The notes below the pieces were generated by a model, which searched no databases, was not told the origin of the DNA, and was given only the letters and a program-made list of their open reading frames with translations. A program made the position numbers and the translations under genes. From Cheilinus undulatus (taxonomy: Eukaryota; Chordata; Actinopteri; Labriformes; Labridae), in the NCBI RefSeq assembly GCF_018320785.1, contig NC_054875.1:3520632-3584631 (forward strand): a stretch of DNA of 64,000 bases. Direction: 5' to 3'. Shown in pieces: positions 26,641-36,985 of the stretch (positions are counted from its first letter, which is position 1; every line of letters starts with the position of its first letter).

Positions 26641-27039
26641 AGTCAGTTAATAATACTAATTCTAACAATAATAACGCACACTTAACAGTAATCGCTGTCT
26701 TCATCATCATTTTGTGTTTTATTCTTAGAAATTTAAAGCACCAAAACTTGTTCAAATCCAGTCAGATTGAAGGTAATGACTCCTCTGTTTAAAGTTTAGT
26801 AGGAGGAGGACCCCCACTTAAAATACCCACTTTCCTGCTTCTAACTCCAGTGTAGGGCTGTCAATGTTTATCTACAGTCCCATTAGAATTTCATTTATTA
26901 TTTTATACAGATTTCAAATTATATTTAAATATTTATGCACATTTTTATTATGCATGTCAAGTGTTGAGTTGCTTTAATCAGCGTGTAGTCTAGGTGCCGT
27001 GGGAAATTGCACAATTGTATTAATTCAACTTCATGGCAA

Positions 27040-27793
27040 GTACTGTAACCAGGCCCGTCCACGGATCAGGACCCCTGAAAAACCCCAGAGAATGGGACCT
27101 CCCCAGTTGGGATTTATTGATGATATCAGTGTGTGTGTGTGTGTGTGTGTTGGATCAGTAGCATTGGTGTGAGCATCCTGGCTAACAGCTACCTCATTAA
27201 GAGCTGAAAAGCATGGCAGCTATTATTGGGTTGAAATTGGTGTTGAAATTATTAATTCATGCTATTTTTAACCAAGTTAAACCATTTTTCTACGTATTTT
27301 TGCCACTTCTTATTACTATTTTGACCCATTTTCGCCACTTTTTGCCCAACTTTGCCATGTTTGCTGTTTTTCCCATCACATTTAACCCCTTTCTATCACC
27401 TTTGATCTATTTTGCAACCTTTTTGCCTATTTTCACCCAATTTTGCCCTTTTTATCACATGTAACCCATTTTACCACTGTTTTTAGATTTTCAACAAGTT
27501 TTTGCTAATTTCAGTCCATTATTTTGGGACTTTTATTATTATTATTATTATTATTTTTACCAATTTTCACCCATTTCTGACTTTGTTTAGCCACCTTTTG
27601 CCCACTTTTGCCATCTCCATGATCCCCCAGCTGGCTGGGCCCCAGAAAGCTCTCCCCTTTATCTCCCCTCATAGTCCACCTTGACTGTAACATTATGTGA
27701 AAAGTCTATTTTGCATTGATTTAAATATGGTGTGCCTTTAAATTTTGGCCTAATCTTAGGTTTGCCTTGGGTGAAAAAGTTTGAAAACCACTG
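27040..27793 (-). mobile_element. hAT-type element relic with the same sub-repeat
   Basis: The right end reads 'AAAAAGTTTGAAAACCACTG', an inverted hAT end, followed by TACTAGAA. The left side contains 'CAGGCCCGTCCACGGATCAG'. Between them the 'TTTTTGCCACTTTTTACCC' array recurs. A (TG)n run is at 27131-27151 and an (ATT)n run at about 27535-27556. Left border uncertain. Confidence 0.5.
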
Positions 27794-28027
27794 TACTAGA
27801 AGATTACATCACAGATTACAATGAAGAAATAATGAGCTAAAAGCAAAAGTAGTTCATGTTAATTTTTATGAACTTTTTAGTGCAAACAGCACCCTGCACC
27901 ATTCAGAGGCCTTTAACGGGTATTTTTGGTACTGAGGTCAATTTTAAAATGAACAAATGGGTTAGAAATTAAATGGCAAACAAAAATAAATCAAAATGCG
28001 CTGCTTATGGTGGTGGTGACATCATGT
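27794..28027. other. Gene-free spacer
   Basis: AT-rich sequence without a supportable feature. Confidence 0.4.
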
Positions 28028-28385
28028 TTATGATGAACAAAACATTTTAAAAATGTTGGTACTATCTTGTTCCTGCATGTTTTTACCTAAAAACACGAGG
28101 CGATCCACGTCTGAATCAAGAACAGAGCGTATTTGTTCACCCAGCTGTGGAGAAAACCCTCTCCAGAGGTGCCTGGGATGCACAGGTAACGGCGTGCCAG
28201 CTGGGACGGGAGAGGATACCTGGACTGGAACGTTTTCCACCAGACAGTGGGTTACTGTTGGTGGGTGTCGCAGTTTTACTCTCGTACATCAGCAGCTCTT
28301 GATGTAGCGAAGCCTCACATGCCACATCACCGCCAGTGTGTGCTCCACCATGGCGATAGACAGAGAAGGGTCTAGCTGCAGCCAC
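28028..28385 (-). pseudogene. hAT transposase C-terminal dimerisation fragment
   Basis: Two overlapping minus-strand frames together carry the hAT C-terminal pattern: ...PLPVHPRHL, APLERVFSTAG, then LGEQIRS and DVDRLVFLGKNM. The ERVFSTAG motif followed by a leucine-rich LVFL-x-KN segment is the signature of the hATC dimerisation domain. The frame is broken by at least one frameshift near 28150 and no catalytic region is present. It is the only hAT protein trace in the window and may be related to the enzyme that moved the surrounding non-autonomous elements. Confidence 0.65.
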
Positions 28386-29209
28386 GGCCGTTACAAACCA
28401 CGCTCCATAAAAAACAAGGCCTATTTAAAAGCTAAACCTAACCCCAGGAAGATCATTAATTAAAATATACATCTACCCCAATGAGCCACCCCTAAATCTA
28501 ACCAGTGGAAATTAAAATGCTAAACCTGACATAAAGCTAAACTAATCTAAGTTAACCTTAAACTAAGCAAATTGCAGAAGGGGGCGTGTTTTGTAGGGAG
28601 CGTGGTTTGTACGGTACCCGCGGCTGCAGTTGGGTATTATTGGATAAACATCCCCAGTGGCGGCCATTGCTGCGTCTCTGTGTTGTGGTGTGAAAACTTT
28701 ATTGTTCATCATGTCACGTGTCATGTGACGAAACATTTGGTTCCTACACCTACATACGGGGGAAGTAGAGGTCAAGGAGAGAGGAGAGAGACTCCAGAAT
28801 GATTATAATCAGTAAAAATATTTTTAAAACACAATTGAATAGTCACTTGAGATTTAGAATATTAATGACTTTTTAAATATTCTTATTTTTTTTGTTCCAG
28901 CAGCCTTACTCCAATGGATGCAGCTACAGCAGCCGTTTGACCAGAACTGGACATTTCTTTATTAGAGGAAGAGCAAAGTACCATACTGAACACATTTCTT
29001 GTTGTAAAATGTTTTTTTCTCTTCTCTTCAGTTAGAGTTTAATTTACCGACTGGCTCCACTGACTGTGAACGATCCTGGACGGCTGATTGTTGAGTTCTC
29101 ATATGTCTCATATGTTTTTCTGCTGTGATGAATGGAATATCCATTTACCTCCCCGTTTATTTTTTTGTTTTGTTTTGTTTTTTTTAAGGCTTGTCCTTTC
29201 TCAAACACT
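28386..29209. other. Gene-free sequence
   Basis: No exon supported. The segment may include the remaining sequence of the hAT element, but its ends were not found. Confidence 0.35.
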
Positions 29210-29217
29210 GTCTAGGG

Positions 29218-30522
29218 CACTGATAATCAACTGGCGGCCCGGGGGCCAGATCAGGCCCCCAAAGCTTCCTGTCTGGCCCCCAGAAGATTACTAACCTCAA
29301 AGAGCAGGAAAAGAAAATGTTGTGGTTTTAAGAGTGTCTTTTGGCTTTAAATGTTTGCAGCTGTTAAATCCACCCCAAAGCAATAAATACTGAAATAGTT
29401 TTAGAATGACTTCACACGGGATCTGTTACAGAAATTCACTTGTCAGCCGTTATTAGTAAATATTTTTAAAAAATGTGTTAAAACGTGCAAAAATGGCGGG
29501 TTAAAGTGGTGAAAAGGAGTTAGAGAGTGGCAAAAATGGGTGATAGGATCCAAATGGGTTGCGGAGTGGCACAAAGGGACAAAAACTTGCAGGAAAAGTG
29601 GTGAAAAGAGGTTAAAATGCGGCAAAACATTAGAATTAGAGGAAAAGGGGGGAAATATATATATAGAAAAATGGGTTAAATGTGGCAAAAATTGAGAAAA
29701 AGTAATTAAAGTGGCAAAAATCGACAAAAAAAAGGTGACAAAATGGATAAAGGAGGGACATGACAGGCAAGAAAAGTGGTTTAAATGAGTTTAAGAGGCC
29801 AAAAAAAGGGCAAAAAGTATGAAAAATGGGTTTAAAGTGGCACAAAATGTTGCAGAAATGGCAGAAGGAAGCAGTGAAGTAGTGAAAGGTTTGAAACATG
29901 AGCTCATAATTGTTGGGGGCCCATTCTCTGGGATTTTCAGGAGCCCAGCCAAGTCTTTGGGCAGGTCTGTCTCCTTCTGGTCTACGGCATTATAGATAGG
30001 GGCAGCTCTCACTGGTAAATAAAATACAAATACTGATCAAACAATATGTTAATCAGAACAAAGTATTGATTTAATTTTTCTATATGGAAGTCTGGCCGTG
30101 GGCGACACGGCAGTGGTGCAGGAGTTAGCGCTGTAGCCTCACAGCAAGAGGGTTCCTGGTTCGCCTCCCGGCCTTTCAGTGCAGAGTTTCCATGTTCTCC
30201 CCGTGCATGTGTGGGTTCTCTGCGGGTACTCCGACTTCCTCCCACCACCAAAAACACGCTCACTAGGTTAACTGGTGACTCTAAATTGCTCATAGGTGTG
30301 AGCGTGCCTGGTTGTCTGTCTCTATTGTCAGCCATGTGATTGACTGGCGACCGGTCCAGGGTGTACCCCGCCTCTCACCCAATGACAGCTGGGATAGAAT
30401 CCAGCCCCCTGTGACCCCCAGTGGGATAAGCAGTATAGAGAATGGATGGATGGAAGTCCGGCTCCCAGAGACTCTGTCAAGACTACATCTGGCCCTCGTT
30501 CAAATGTTCTTGATGACCCCTG
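29218..30522 (+). mobile_element. hAT-type family B element with nested SINE
   Basis: It begins 'CACTGATAATCAACTGGC' and ends 'TGTTCTTGATGACCCCTG'. Flanking 8-bp duplications are GTCTAGGG (29210-29217) and GTCTGGGG (30523-30530), 7 of 8 equal. It contains the AAAGTGGCAAAAAT sub-repeat array (29470-29880) and a SINE (30097-30451). Confidence 0.65.
30097..30451 (+). mobile_element. tRNA-derived SINE
   Basis: The head is tRNA-like, with 'GTTAGCGCTGTAGCCTCAC' and a degraded B box 'GGTTCGCCTCC'. It continues through a fish core region ('GTTCTCCCCGTGCATGTG') and ends 'GGATAAGCAGTATAG' plus (GGAT)n. Direct repeats GGAAGTCTGGC (30086-30096) and GGAAGTCCGGC (30452-30462) flank it. A second, more decayed copy is at 46550-46870. 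Confidence 0.75.
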
Positions 30523-30592
30523 GTCTGGGGGATGTTGCCCCAAAATAGATCCCATGCCATGGAAAGGTCAAACAGTTCATCTGGCAAACACC

Positions 30593-31037
30593 TAACCTTG
30601 CGAAGCAGATGGATTTGCCCGTTTCTGGTTTCTCACTGGTGAATCCATCTTGCAAAGCTGAACCGTTTGGGCCCGGTTAGAAAGTGACAGGACCAATCAG
30701 CGACGAAGGGCAGTTCCTTCGGGCGCAGTGGAGTTGTGACATAAGCAAGCAGCACCAAGAAGCCGGTGCAGTTATGGAGGAAGAGCTTAGCGTGGATGCT
30801 GCTAAAGCGCCAGTTTTATCACAACTTGATGACATTTCTTCATTTAAAGAAGAACAAAGAGCAGCAGTGAGTTGTTTTAATGCTATGTCACATGTTTGGT
30901 TGCTCTGATTGGCCCGTAAAGATTCATCCAATCACCCTTCGAGTGTTTTTTCAAAGGCTCTGCCCTTTCCCAAACGCTGTCTATGAGAGGTTTCCCAGAT
31001 GGATGTGTGAAACAAATCCATCTGTCATGCCAGGTTA
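30593..31037 (+). mobile_element. Mobile exon cassette, copy 2
   Basis: The ends are 'TAACCTTGCGAAGCAGATGG' and 'CCATCTGTCATGCCAGGTTA'. Inside are a promoter-like stretch with 'GACCAATCAG' (inverted CCAAT box), an ATG at 30774, a 31-codon frame and a GTGAGT splice donor at 30867. It lies outside any 'ACTAAAAC' element, unlike copies 1 and 3. Confidence 0.65.
30774..30866 (+). CDS. Captured first exon, helicase-like (transposon-borne)
   Basis: The 31-codon exon starts [18 protein letters not shown] and ends [10 protein letters not shown], directly before GTGAGT, so it would splice in phase 0. The same exon, with the same length and donor, is at 54397-54489, and a broken version sits at 3808-4351. 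The K-x-E-Q-R-x-A ending resembles the motif-0 region at the start of RecQ-type helicase cores. That link is from family knowledge and rests on few residues. No downstream exon is visible, so it is probably not a complete gene. Confidence 0.4.
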
Positions 31038-31507
31038 GAAAAGAACAAGGAAAAGTGTTTTTACGGACTGAGATCAGCATCAGGGGGATAAAAGTTTCAG
31101 CTGATCTTCAGTTTCTGGTGTTTGCTGAATGACTATGTTAAACATTGATGGTGACGTCATTCCTCTGTTGATTGTTAAACAGGATCTTGTTCACTAAAAA
31201 GAGATGTCATCCTGCTGACCCTGCTCTGCACAAAACTTTATACAACTTAGCAGTTAAAAAGAGACTTCCTCCTATAGATATCCTGGTTGATTGCTGTTTT
31301 AATGCAAATCCTCTTGAGAAAAGGTAAAACTGACTAGAAAACCAAGTTAATAAAGGCTGTTAAGTTTCCTTTTCACTACCTGAGATCACCAAAGTCTCCC
31401 CTACAGGAGCCTGAGCGCGTCATAGACACCTCCAGCACCTCTGGTTTACTCTCCGGTTAGCCTCCTGACTCCCACGTGTGGCAGCATTAGTCACACCTCA
31501 GGCCTCG

Positions 31508-31515
31508 TGACGTCA
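31508..31515 (+). promoter_or_regulatory. cAMP response element of CNP3 promoter
   Basis: A perfect TGACGTCA palindrome lies 10 bases upstream of the TATA box of the CNP3 gene. CREB/ATF factors bind this site in many vertebrate promoters. Function here is inferred from sequence and position. Confidence 0.65.
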
Positions 31516-31525
31516 TCACCTCAGG

Positions 31526-31531
31526 TATAAA
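31526..31531 (+). promoter_or_regulatory. TATA box of CNP3 gene
   Basis: TATAAA lies 94 bases upstream of the start codon, giving an expected 5' UTR of roughly 60-70 bases. Confidence 0.7.
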
Positions 31532-31619
31532 GGCTGGCACCTGGGCAGCGCTGGACAAAGGAGCAGGGACGAACCTGAGGCGCGCGCCAGCCGAAATCAA
31601 ACACCTGCTGCAGAGGAAG

Positions 31620-32252
31620 ATGAACGCAAATATCTGCGTCTGCTGCTTTTCTTTGCTTCTGTTGTTAAATTTTGTAGGAGCCAAACCTGTTTCTGACCTA
31701 CAGGTGAGTTCACCTTCAGAAATAGGGCATGCAACTTCTTTATGCAACCATTCAAACATTAAAGAGGCTTGAAAATGTCATGTTTCTCAATTATGAGTAC
31801 AGCATGTATGAAAACAGGAACTTTAATGCTTAAAATAGTCTAATTTAGATCTTAAACTTGCACTTAATACACTTAAAATAAACTTTAGCTCTTAAAATGA
31901 ACAAACTAAAGTTTACATGTTTCCATTTTCTCCGCAGACTTTGAAGCAGCTTCTAGAAGAGGAGCTCAGTAACGCGCCGTTTTACTCCTCAGATGAGGAG
32001 ATGGAGGCTGAGGTGAAGGATGCAAACACAGATAAGTCTCTGTTCGGAGCTCCAGATGAGCATCCATGGGACTCCTCAGACCCCACAAACTCAGCGCTGC
32101 AGGCTGCCAAAGAAAACGTCCTCGCACGGCTCTTTAAAGACCTGATGCGGACCTCCAAGCGCTCCTGGAGCAGGTACAAGAAGGGCGGGCTGAGGAGCTG
32201 CTTCGGCGTGCGGCTTGAGAGGATCGGCTCCTTCAGCGGGCTGGGATGCTGA
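31620..32252 (+). CDS. C-type natriuretic peptide precursor, CNP3-like
   Basis: The coding exons are 31620-31703 and 31938-32252 (132 residues), joined at a phase-0 intron with GTGAGT donor and CAG acceptor. The start is the first ATG after the TATA box and opens a signal peptide (about residues 1-21, CCFSLLLLLNFVGA). The propeptide is acidic. Dibasic sites KR (102-103) and KK (109-110) precede the hormone. Cleavage after KK would free a 22-residue peptide (111-132) with ring CFGVRLERIGSFSGLGC (C116-C132), and the protein stops right after the last cysteine. Absence of a tail defines C-type peptides, which signal through guanylyl-cyclase receptors. Linkage to BNP and ANP points to CNP3, the paralogue thought to be ancestral to the cardiac genes. 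Confidence in the family is very high; the CNP3 subtype rests on synteny. Confidence 0.92.
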
Positions 32253-34490
32253 AGGTAAGAGGCCAGGGAACCTGTAGAAGATGATTTTTAGACTTCTAGT
32301 TGAATATTTTCATGTAAAGGAAAAGATGTGGCAGGGTTATGGGCTGCGTGTCAAACTTTTACGCATGAGTCATGTTCCAAATTATTGTTTTACGCATGAC
32401 CGTTTACGGAGGAAACTATTTTTGTTTGTAAAGAATCATACTTAAATCTCAAAAACAACCAAGAATAAGCACTGATAGCAGTCATTCTAAATATTCAGGA
32501 CAATTCAGCAGGATCTTCTCCTTCAGGATGCTGAAGGTAAGAGCCAAGGACACTAAAGGAAGATCCTTTTATTCTTTTAGTATTTGAATGTGAAGGAAAC
32601 TATTCAGTAGACCGTTAGGTTACGTGACCAAGTTTTACGCACGGAGTAATGTTCCAAATCGTTGTTTAACGCACGAGTATTTACTGATTAAAAATACTTT
32701 TATTTGCTCAATTATCACTCTCACATCTAAAAGAAATCCAGGAAAAGCGTTGATAATGAAACCACTAATGCTGAAATTCAGATGTTTCTGAAAAAACATT
32801 TTTAACGCGTCCAATGACGTGAGAAAGAACCAAAAGAGCGTCTTCTTTCTCTGAACCATGATGAGGTGGGAAGCTGTGAATGAAATCATGGGATGCAGCA
32901 ATTCTAAACCGACAATGGATGAAAATTTCCTTTTAGAATGAAAGGTTTCAGAGTTCATGGGAAGGATCCGTGTCTGAGGAACAAAGGAAAAAGGAAACAG
33001 CCAGATAATGAAGCTTGTGAAAGCAGGGTTTCTGCAAAAATCATCAGAGATGCTGTAGGATAATCAACAAAATGAATGTCTGTCATTTGATGTCAAAAAT
33101 TCAGTTGTTTTTTAGGTTGCGTGTCTAACTTTTACGCACAAAGAAATTATCCAAAATATCATTTTACGCACGATTATTTACTGGAGGAATGTTTTATTAG
33201 TTCAAAAAATACTCTCTAATTGCACCAAACATCCATAGACGATGAAGATGAGAGCGATGATGATGAATATTTGGATACATTCACTGGATGAAATCCAGTA
33301 AATCTGAAAACTTCGCTGTAACGTTTGAAACTACTCCTGGCGCAGCGCTGGAAACAAGATAAGAACTTTAAATCAGGTGTTATGCCTCTACTGACAACAA
33401 GTTTGCGTGTTTGCAGCTTTACGCACAGGCTAATGGTTTTACGCACGAGCATCTACTGGAGAAAAGGCTTTAATTTGCTCACTCTATATCATGAAATGAT
33501 AAGAGCAAAGAATAATCAAAAATAATGTTAAATATTCAGATTAATTTACAATATCAAATGTGCGTTAAAATCCTCATTTTGCTGTTAAAGTCCCACTGAT
33601 CCGTTTTAGAACTCAAGCAAAGAAAACTACTCAAATACTTAGCATTAAAAAGAATGAGCTGCATACACTCTGTGGTGGTAAAGCCTCTTTAATAATGCTA
33701 AAAATACACTTTAAATCATAAAATTTTGTCTTGTGTGATTAGTTAAAAGGGAAAACTAGGAAGCAGGCACTCTGGAAACTCTTTTAATGCAAACATCATC
33801 TATGAGGTAAATATGGTGCAGCACACACATGCACAGATAGCTAAAATTAACTGAAGGGATGTAATATAGATCAAATAATAGTTGTTGAGAAAGTCAAAAA
33901 GCACATTTAGAACCAGCAGTAGTCGACCAAACTGCTGCAGAATGCAGAAAAGAACCGCTCCAGGTAATGGGGCAATATTCATCCTAAGAGTGAAGCAAAC
34001 TATGCCATCTGCCTTTACTTTGAATAGATTTAATATTTTAGCCATGCAATGCAATAGAAAATGGAAAATATGTGCAGATGCTGCTGCTCCATGCACACCA
34101 TGGTTTGATTAACGAGCATCTGCACTGCAGCAGCTGGACGTCGACTGCTCAAGGGCACCCCAGATGTATCCGTCCAGTCTGCTCCATGTGCCACCTGTTT
34201 TCAGGAAAAATGGAGGCTAGCTGTTATTTGAGAACTCTTTTCAACTTTATGATGCTTTTTGATAAAGGAAAGATCTTTTTCCTCCTCAGTGCTCAGTCAC
34301 AGGCAGACTCTGCTTCATGTTTTAGACCAAACATCGTTTAAGGATTCTTATAGTTTGGTTTGAATATGAGTTATTTCAGAGCTGAATGATAGTTTCCATC
34401 ACTAACCTCCACAGCAGCGTTTCAGATTCTATACAAATGTATAAAACCTTCTTATAAATAATAATAATCTTGTTTTTCTTGTGTCCACAG

Positions 34491-34640
34491 AATAACGTGT
34501 GCTCTCCTCTCAGTCTTGGAGCTGTCAGACACTTTAAAGGGCGGATTTTCTTCTTCTCTCCTCACAGTTCAGATTCAGGACTGTGGTTTTATTTTTTCAT
34601 ATGTGAGCTGCTAAGTCATAATAAATTATTGTAAATGTAT
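34491..34640 (+). other. CNP3 3' untranslated exon and polyadenylation signal
   Basis: Two bases after the CNP3 stop codon is a strong donor (AG|GTAAGA, exon end 32254). A matching acceptor (TTTTTCTTGTGTCCACAG) ends at 34490. AATAAA follows at 34620-34625. CNP3 therefore probably has a non-coding last exon beyond a 2.2-kb intron. Confidence 0.55.
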
Positions 34641-35049
34641 TTATTATTTATTTTTTTCTTGTTGGATGAAGTAGTGTTGCCTTGTTTTAGATTGTGCTGC
34701 AGTAAAAAATTATTTTGCATAATAGACGAGTCTGATTGATTTTTTTTTTGTTTTGTTTTGTTTTTTTTTCCTGTTTGGGGCATGAATGATGACTGGATCA
34801 TGCTTTTCTCACCAAAATAAAATGATGTTTTAAATAAGGAGATTTAGTTCTATTTTAACATTAAACTTGAGCAGCTCTGTGATCAATGTGGAATATTTCA
34901 GAAAGGAAGATCACTAAAAATAAGCTCGTCTCACTTTTTGAGGTGGCTTCTTCTCCACTTTTAAATTGAGTCATGTTTTCTGTTTTTGGTTTGTTGTTCA
35001 TGGTTGAAAGATTGACCATTATTGTGCAAGAAATATTTTCAATATCACT

Positions 35050-35210
35050 CTTTGGGACTTTATTTTGATAGGACAGCTGAAGAAAGGCAGGAAATATGGG
35101 GAGAGAGGGGAAGACATGCAGCAAAGAGCTCCAGGATCAGGATTTATCCTAAGACTGGATGCCTGAAGCCTCCGTGTGCTCCTGCTCCATCTGAGCCAAA
35201 CCGTCACTAA
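35050..35210. mobile_element. SINE-like relic
   Basis: The phrases 'TTTATTTTGATAGGACAG', 'GGAAATATGGGGAGAGAG' and 'GAAGACATGCAGCAAAGAG' match the body of the SINE at 36790-36975. The tRNA-like part is decayed. Confidence 0.5.
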
Positions 35211-36119
35211 TGCATGAAAGAATTCAAAGGAAAACGCAAACTGGAACATTATGCTGCTTGTTTAACTTTGATGCATGGAGAAATGCTCCAAACATTTGTT
35301 TGATGCACGGACATTGACTGAAAAAAATGTTTTTATTGTTCAAGTTTCCCTAACATGAACGAAAATCAACAATAAATTATGAACAACAATTTTGAATATT
35401 TGGATCATTTTAAAACACCAAAGAGGATTCAGTATCTCTAGTACATGCAGAGTAAATCTACAAATGTTTTACTTGGATCTTCTGCCACTTATACAATGCC
35501 AATTCCAAAAAAGTTGGGGCGCTGTGTTAATGTAAATGACAACAGAATGCAATTATTTTCAAATCTCCTATCTCCATATTTTATTCACAGTAGAACAAAA
35601 ACAACACTGCAGATGTTGAAACTGAGATATTTTACCATTTCCTGAAAGATATAATACATAAACACATCTCAAAAAAGTAGGGACGGTGCAACAAAAGGCT
35701 GGAAAAGTAAGTGGTGCTAATGAAAAACAGCTGGAGGAGCAATTCTGTCTAAAATTTCAGAAAAATGTTCCTCAGTGTAAAATTGAAGACTTTAAATCTC
35801 CCTCCATCTACAGACCATAATATCATCAAAATACGCAGAGATTCTGGAGAAATGTTTGAGCAAGGGACAAGAAGGGGCCCTCAGGGGCCACTGCATTTAA
35901 AAAAGGCCTGATTCTGGACTGAAATCACTGCATGGGCTCAGGAACGTTCCAGAAATCACCGTCTGTCAACACAGTGGTCTGTGCCATCCACCAATGACGG
36001 TTAAAGCTGGATCATGGAGAGAAGAAGACATGTGAACACCGCTGTCATTTAAAATGCACTGAAGCAAAATGGAAAACTGTTCTGTGGTCACACAAAGCAA
36101 AATGTATATATTTTCTAAA

Positions 36120-36275
36120 GATATATTTCAGGGCTTTTTTTGCCTTTATTAGAGAGAGGTAGGATAGTGGCGCTGGAAACAGGGATGAGAGAGTGAGGAC
36201 TGACGTGTGGTGAAAGAGCCGTGGGCCAGACTCAAACCCAGACCACTAGCTTACACGCAGCGCGACCTAAACTCT
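36120..36275 (-). mobile_element. tRNA-SINE relic
   Basis: It runs from 'TTTGCCTTTATTAGAGAGAG' through 'AAAGAGCCGTGGGCCAGAC' to 'CTCAAACCCAGACCAC', the same layout as the better preserved minus-strand SINE at 36790-36975. Confidence 0.55.
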
Positions 36276-36279
36276 AGGC

Positions 36280-36745
36280 CAGGGGTTTTCAAAGTGTGAT
36301 TCAGTGAGCCCCCAAGAGGAAATAATTTATTCTGTGGACCCCTACCCAGATAAAAATAGGATTCAAACAGTCATATTCTTAAACATTCAGGCCTCATCTT
36401 TAAGCACTTTTATTTTTAAATTTATATATTTTGGATATTTTGGTCTGCATGTGTTTTGATATATACATTTTTCCCAAGTATTTGGTTGCCTAGTTTTTAT
36501 GCTCTCATTTAGTGGGAACTATGAGTTTGAGTCCATGCAGTCCTCCACCTTCAGCCTCATTGTTGGTGCCAAAAACCTGCTCTCAAAGAGGCTGTCTTTG
36601 TGTTTATGGTGCTAAATGTCTCAGTAAGCTTCAGTGGCTGAAATTCCCTTTACTTCTTGCCAAAAAATCCCCCTTGTTTGGTCACAACAGGGTGCATTTG
36701 TCTCAATATGACCAAGAGTTTTAACAGTGTAATGCTGTCATTAGC
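36280..36745 (+). mobile_element. Possible hAT-type element, right end not found
   Basis: It starts 'CAGGGGTTTTCAAAGTGTG' at 36280, directly after CTCTAGGC, an 8-mer with central TA. No matching right end was seen before the next SINE, so the length is a guess. Confidence 0.35.
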
Positions 36746-36789
36746 TTAACACTGTGGCCATCCAGCACCATCAGGACCAATGCAGGAAA

Positions 36790-36975
36790 ATCTTAACTTT
36801 TTTTTAGATTTATTTTTGGGCTTTTTCCATGCCTTTATTTGATAGAGGAAGGACAGTGGATAGACTCGGAAACAGGGAAGAGACATGTGGTAAAGAGCCA
36901 CAGGCCGGATTCGAACCCAGGCTGCCCGCGTACATGGGTAGCGCCTCAAACCACTCGACCATCTACGCTCCGGAA
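36790..36975 (-). mobile_element. tRNA-derived SINE, minus strand
   Basis: Read on the minus strand it begins with a tRNA-like head: 'GATGGTCGAGTGG' (A box) and 'GGTTCGAATCC' (B box), separated by about 35 bases. It continues through 'CTTTACCACATGTCTC' into an A/T-rich tail near 36795. The long variable region suggests a serine- or leucine-type tRNA ancestor. It is a retroposon, not a working tRNA gene. Confidence 0.7.
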
Positions 36976-36985
36976 CATCTTCACA

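Larger units (their letters stand above)
32241..35355 (+). repeat. Degenerate duplications of CNP3 exon edge and intron
   Basis: Five related blocks share 'TTTTACGCA' words spaced about 35-45 bases apart, followed by 'TTTACTG' and a T-rich stretch: about 32241-32430, 32510-32715, 33105-33215, 33390-33485 and 35245-35355. The second copy also repeats the end of the coding exon and its donor (GATGCTGAAGGTAAGAG at 32527-32543). The copies diverge, so the duplications are old. Confidence 0.6.

Noticed and set aside
36900-36970. tRNA gene on the minus strand
   Set aside because: A and B boxes are present but the sequence runs into a SINE body, and related copies exist at 36120 and 35050. A retroposon head, not a functional tRNA.
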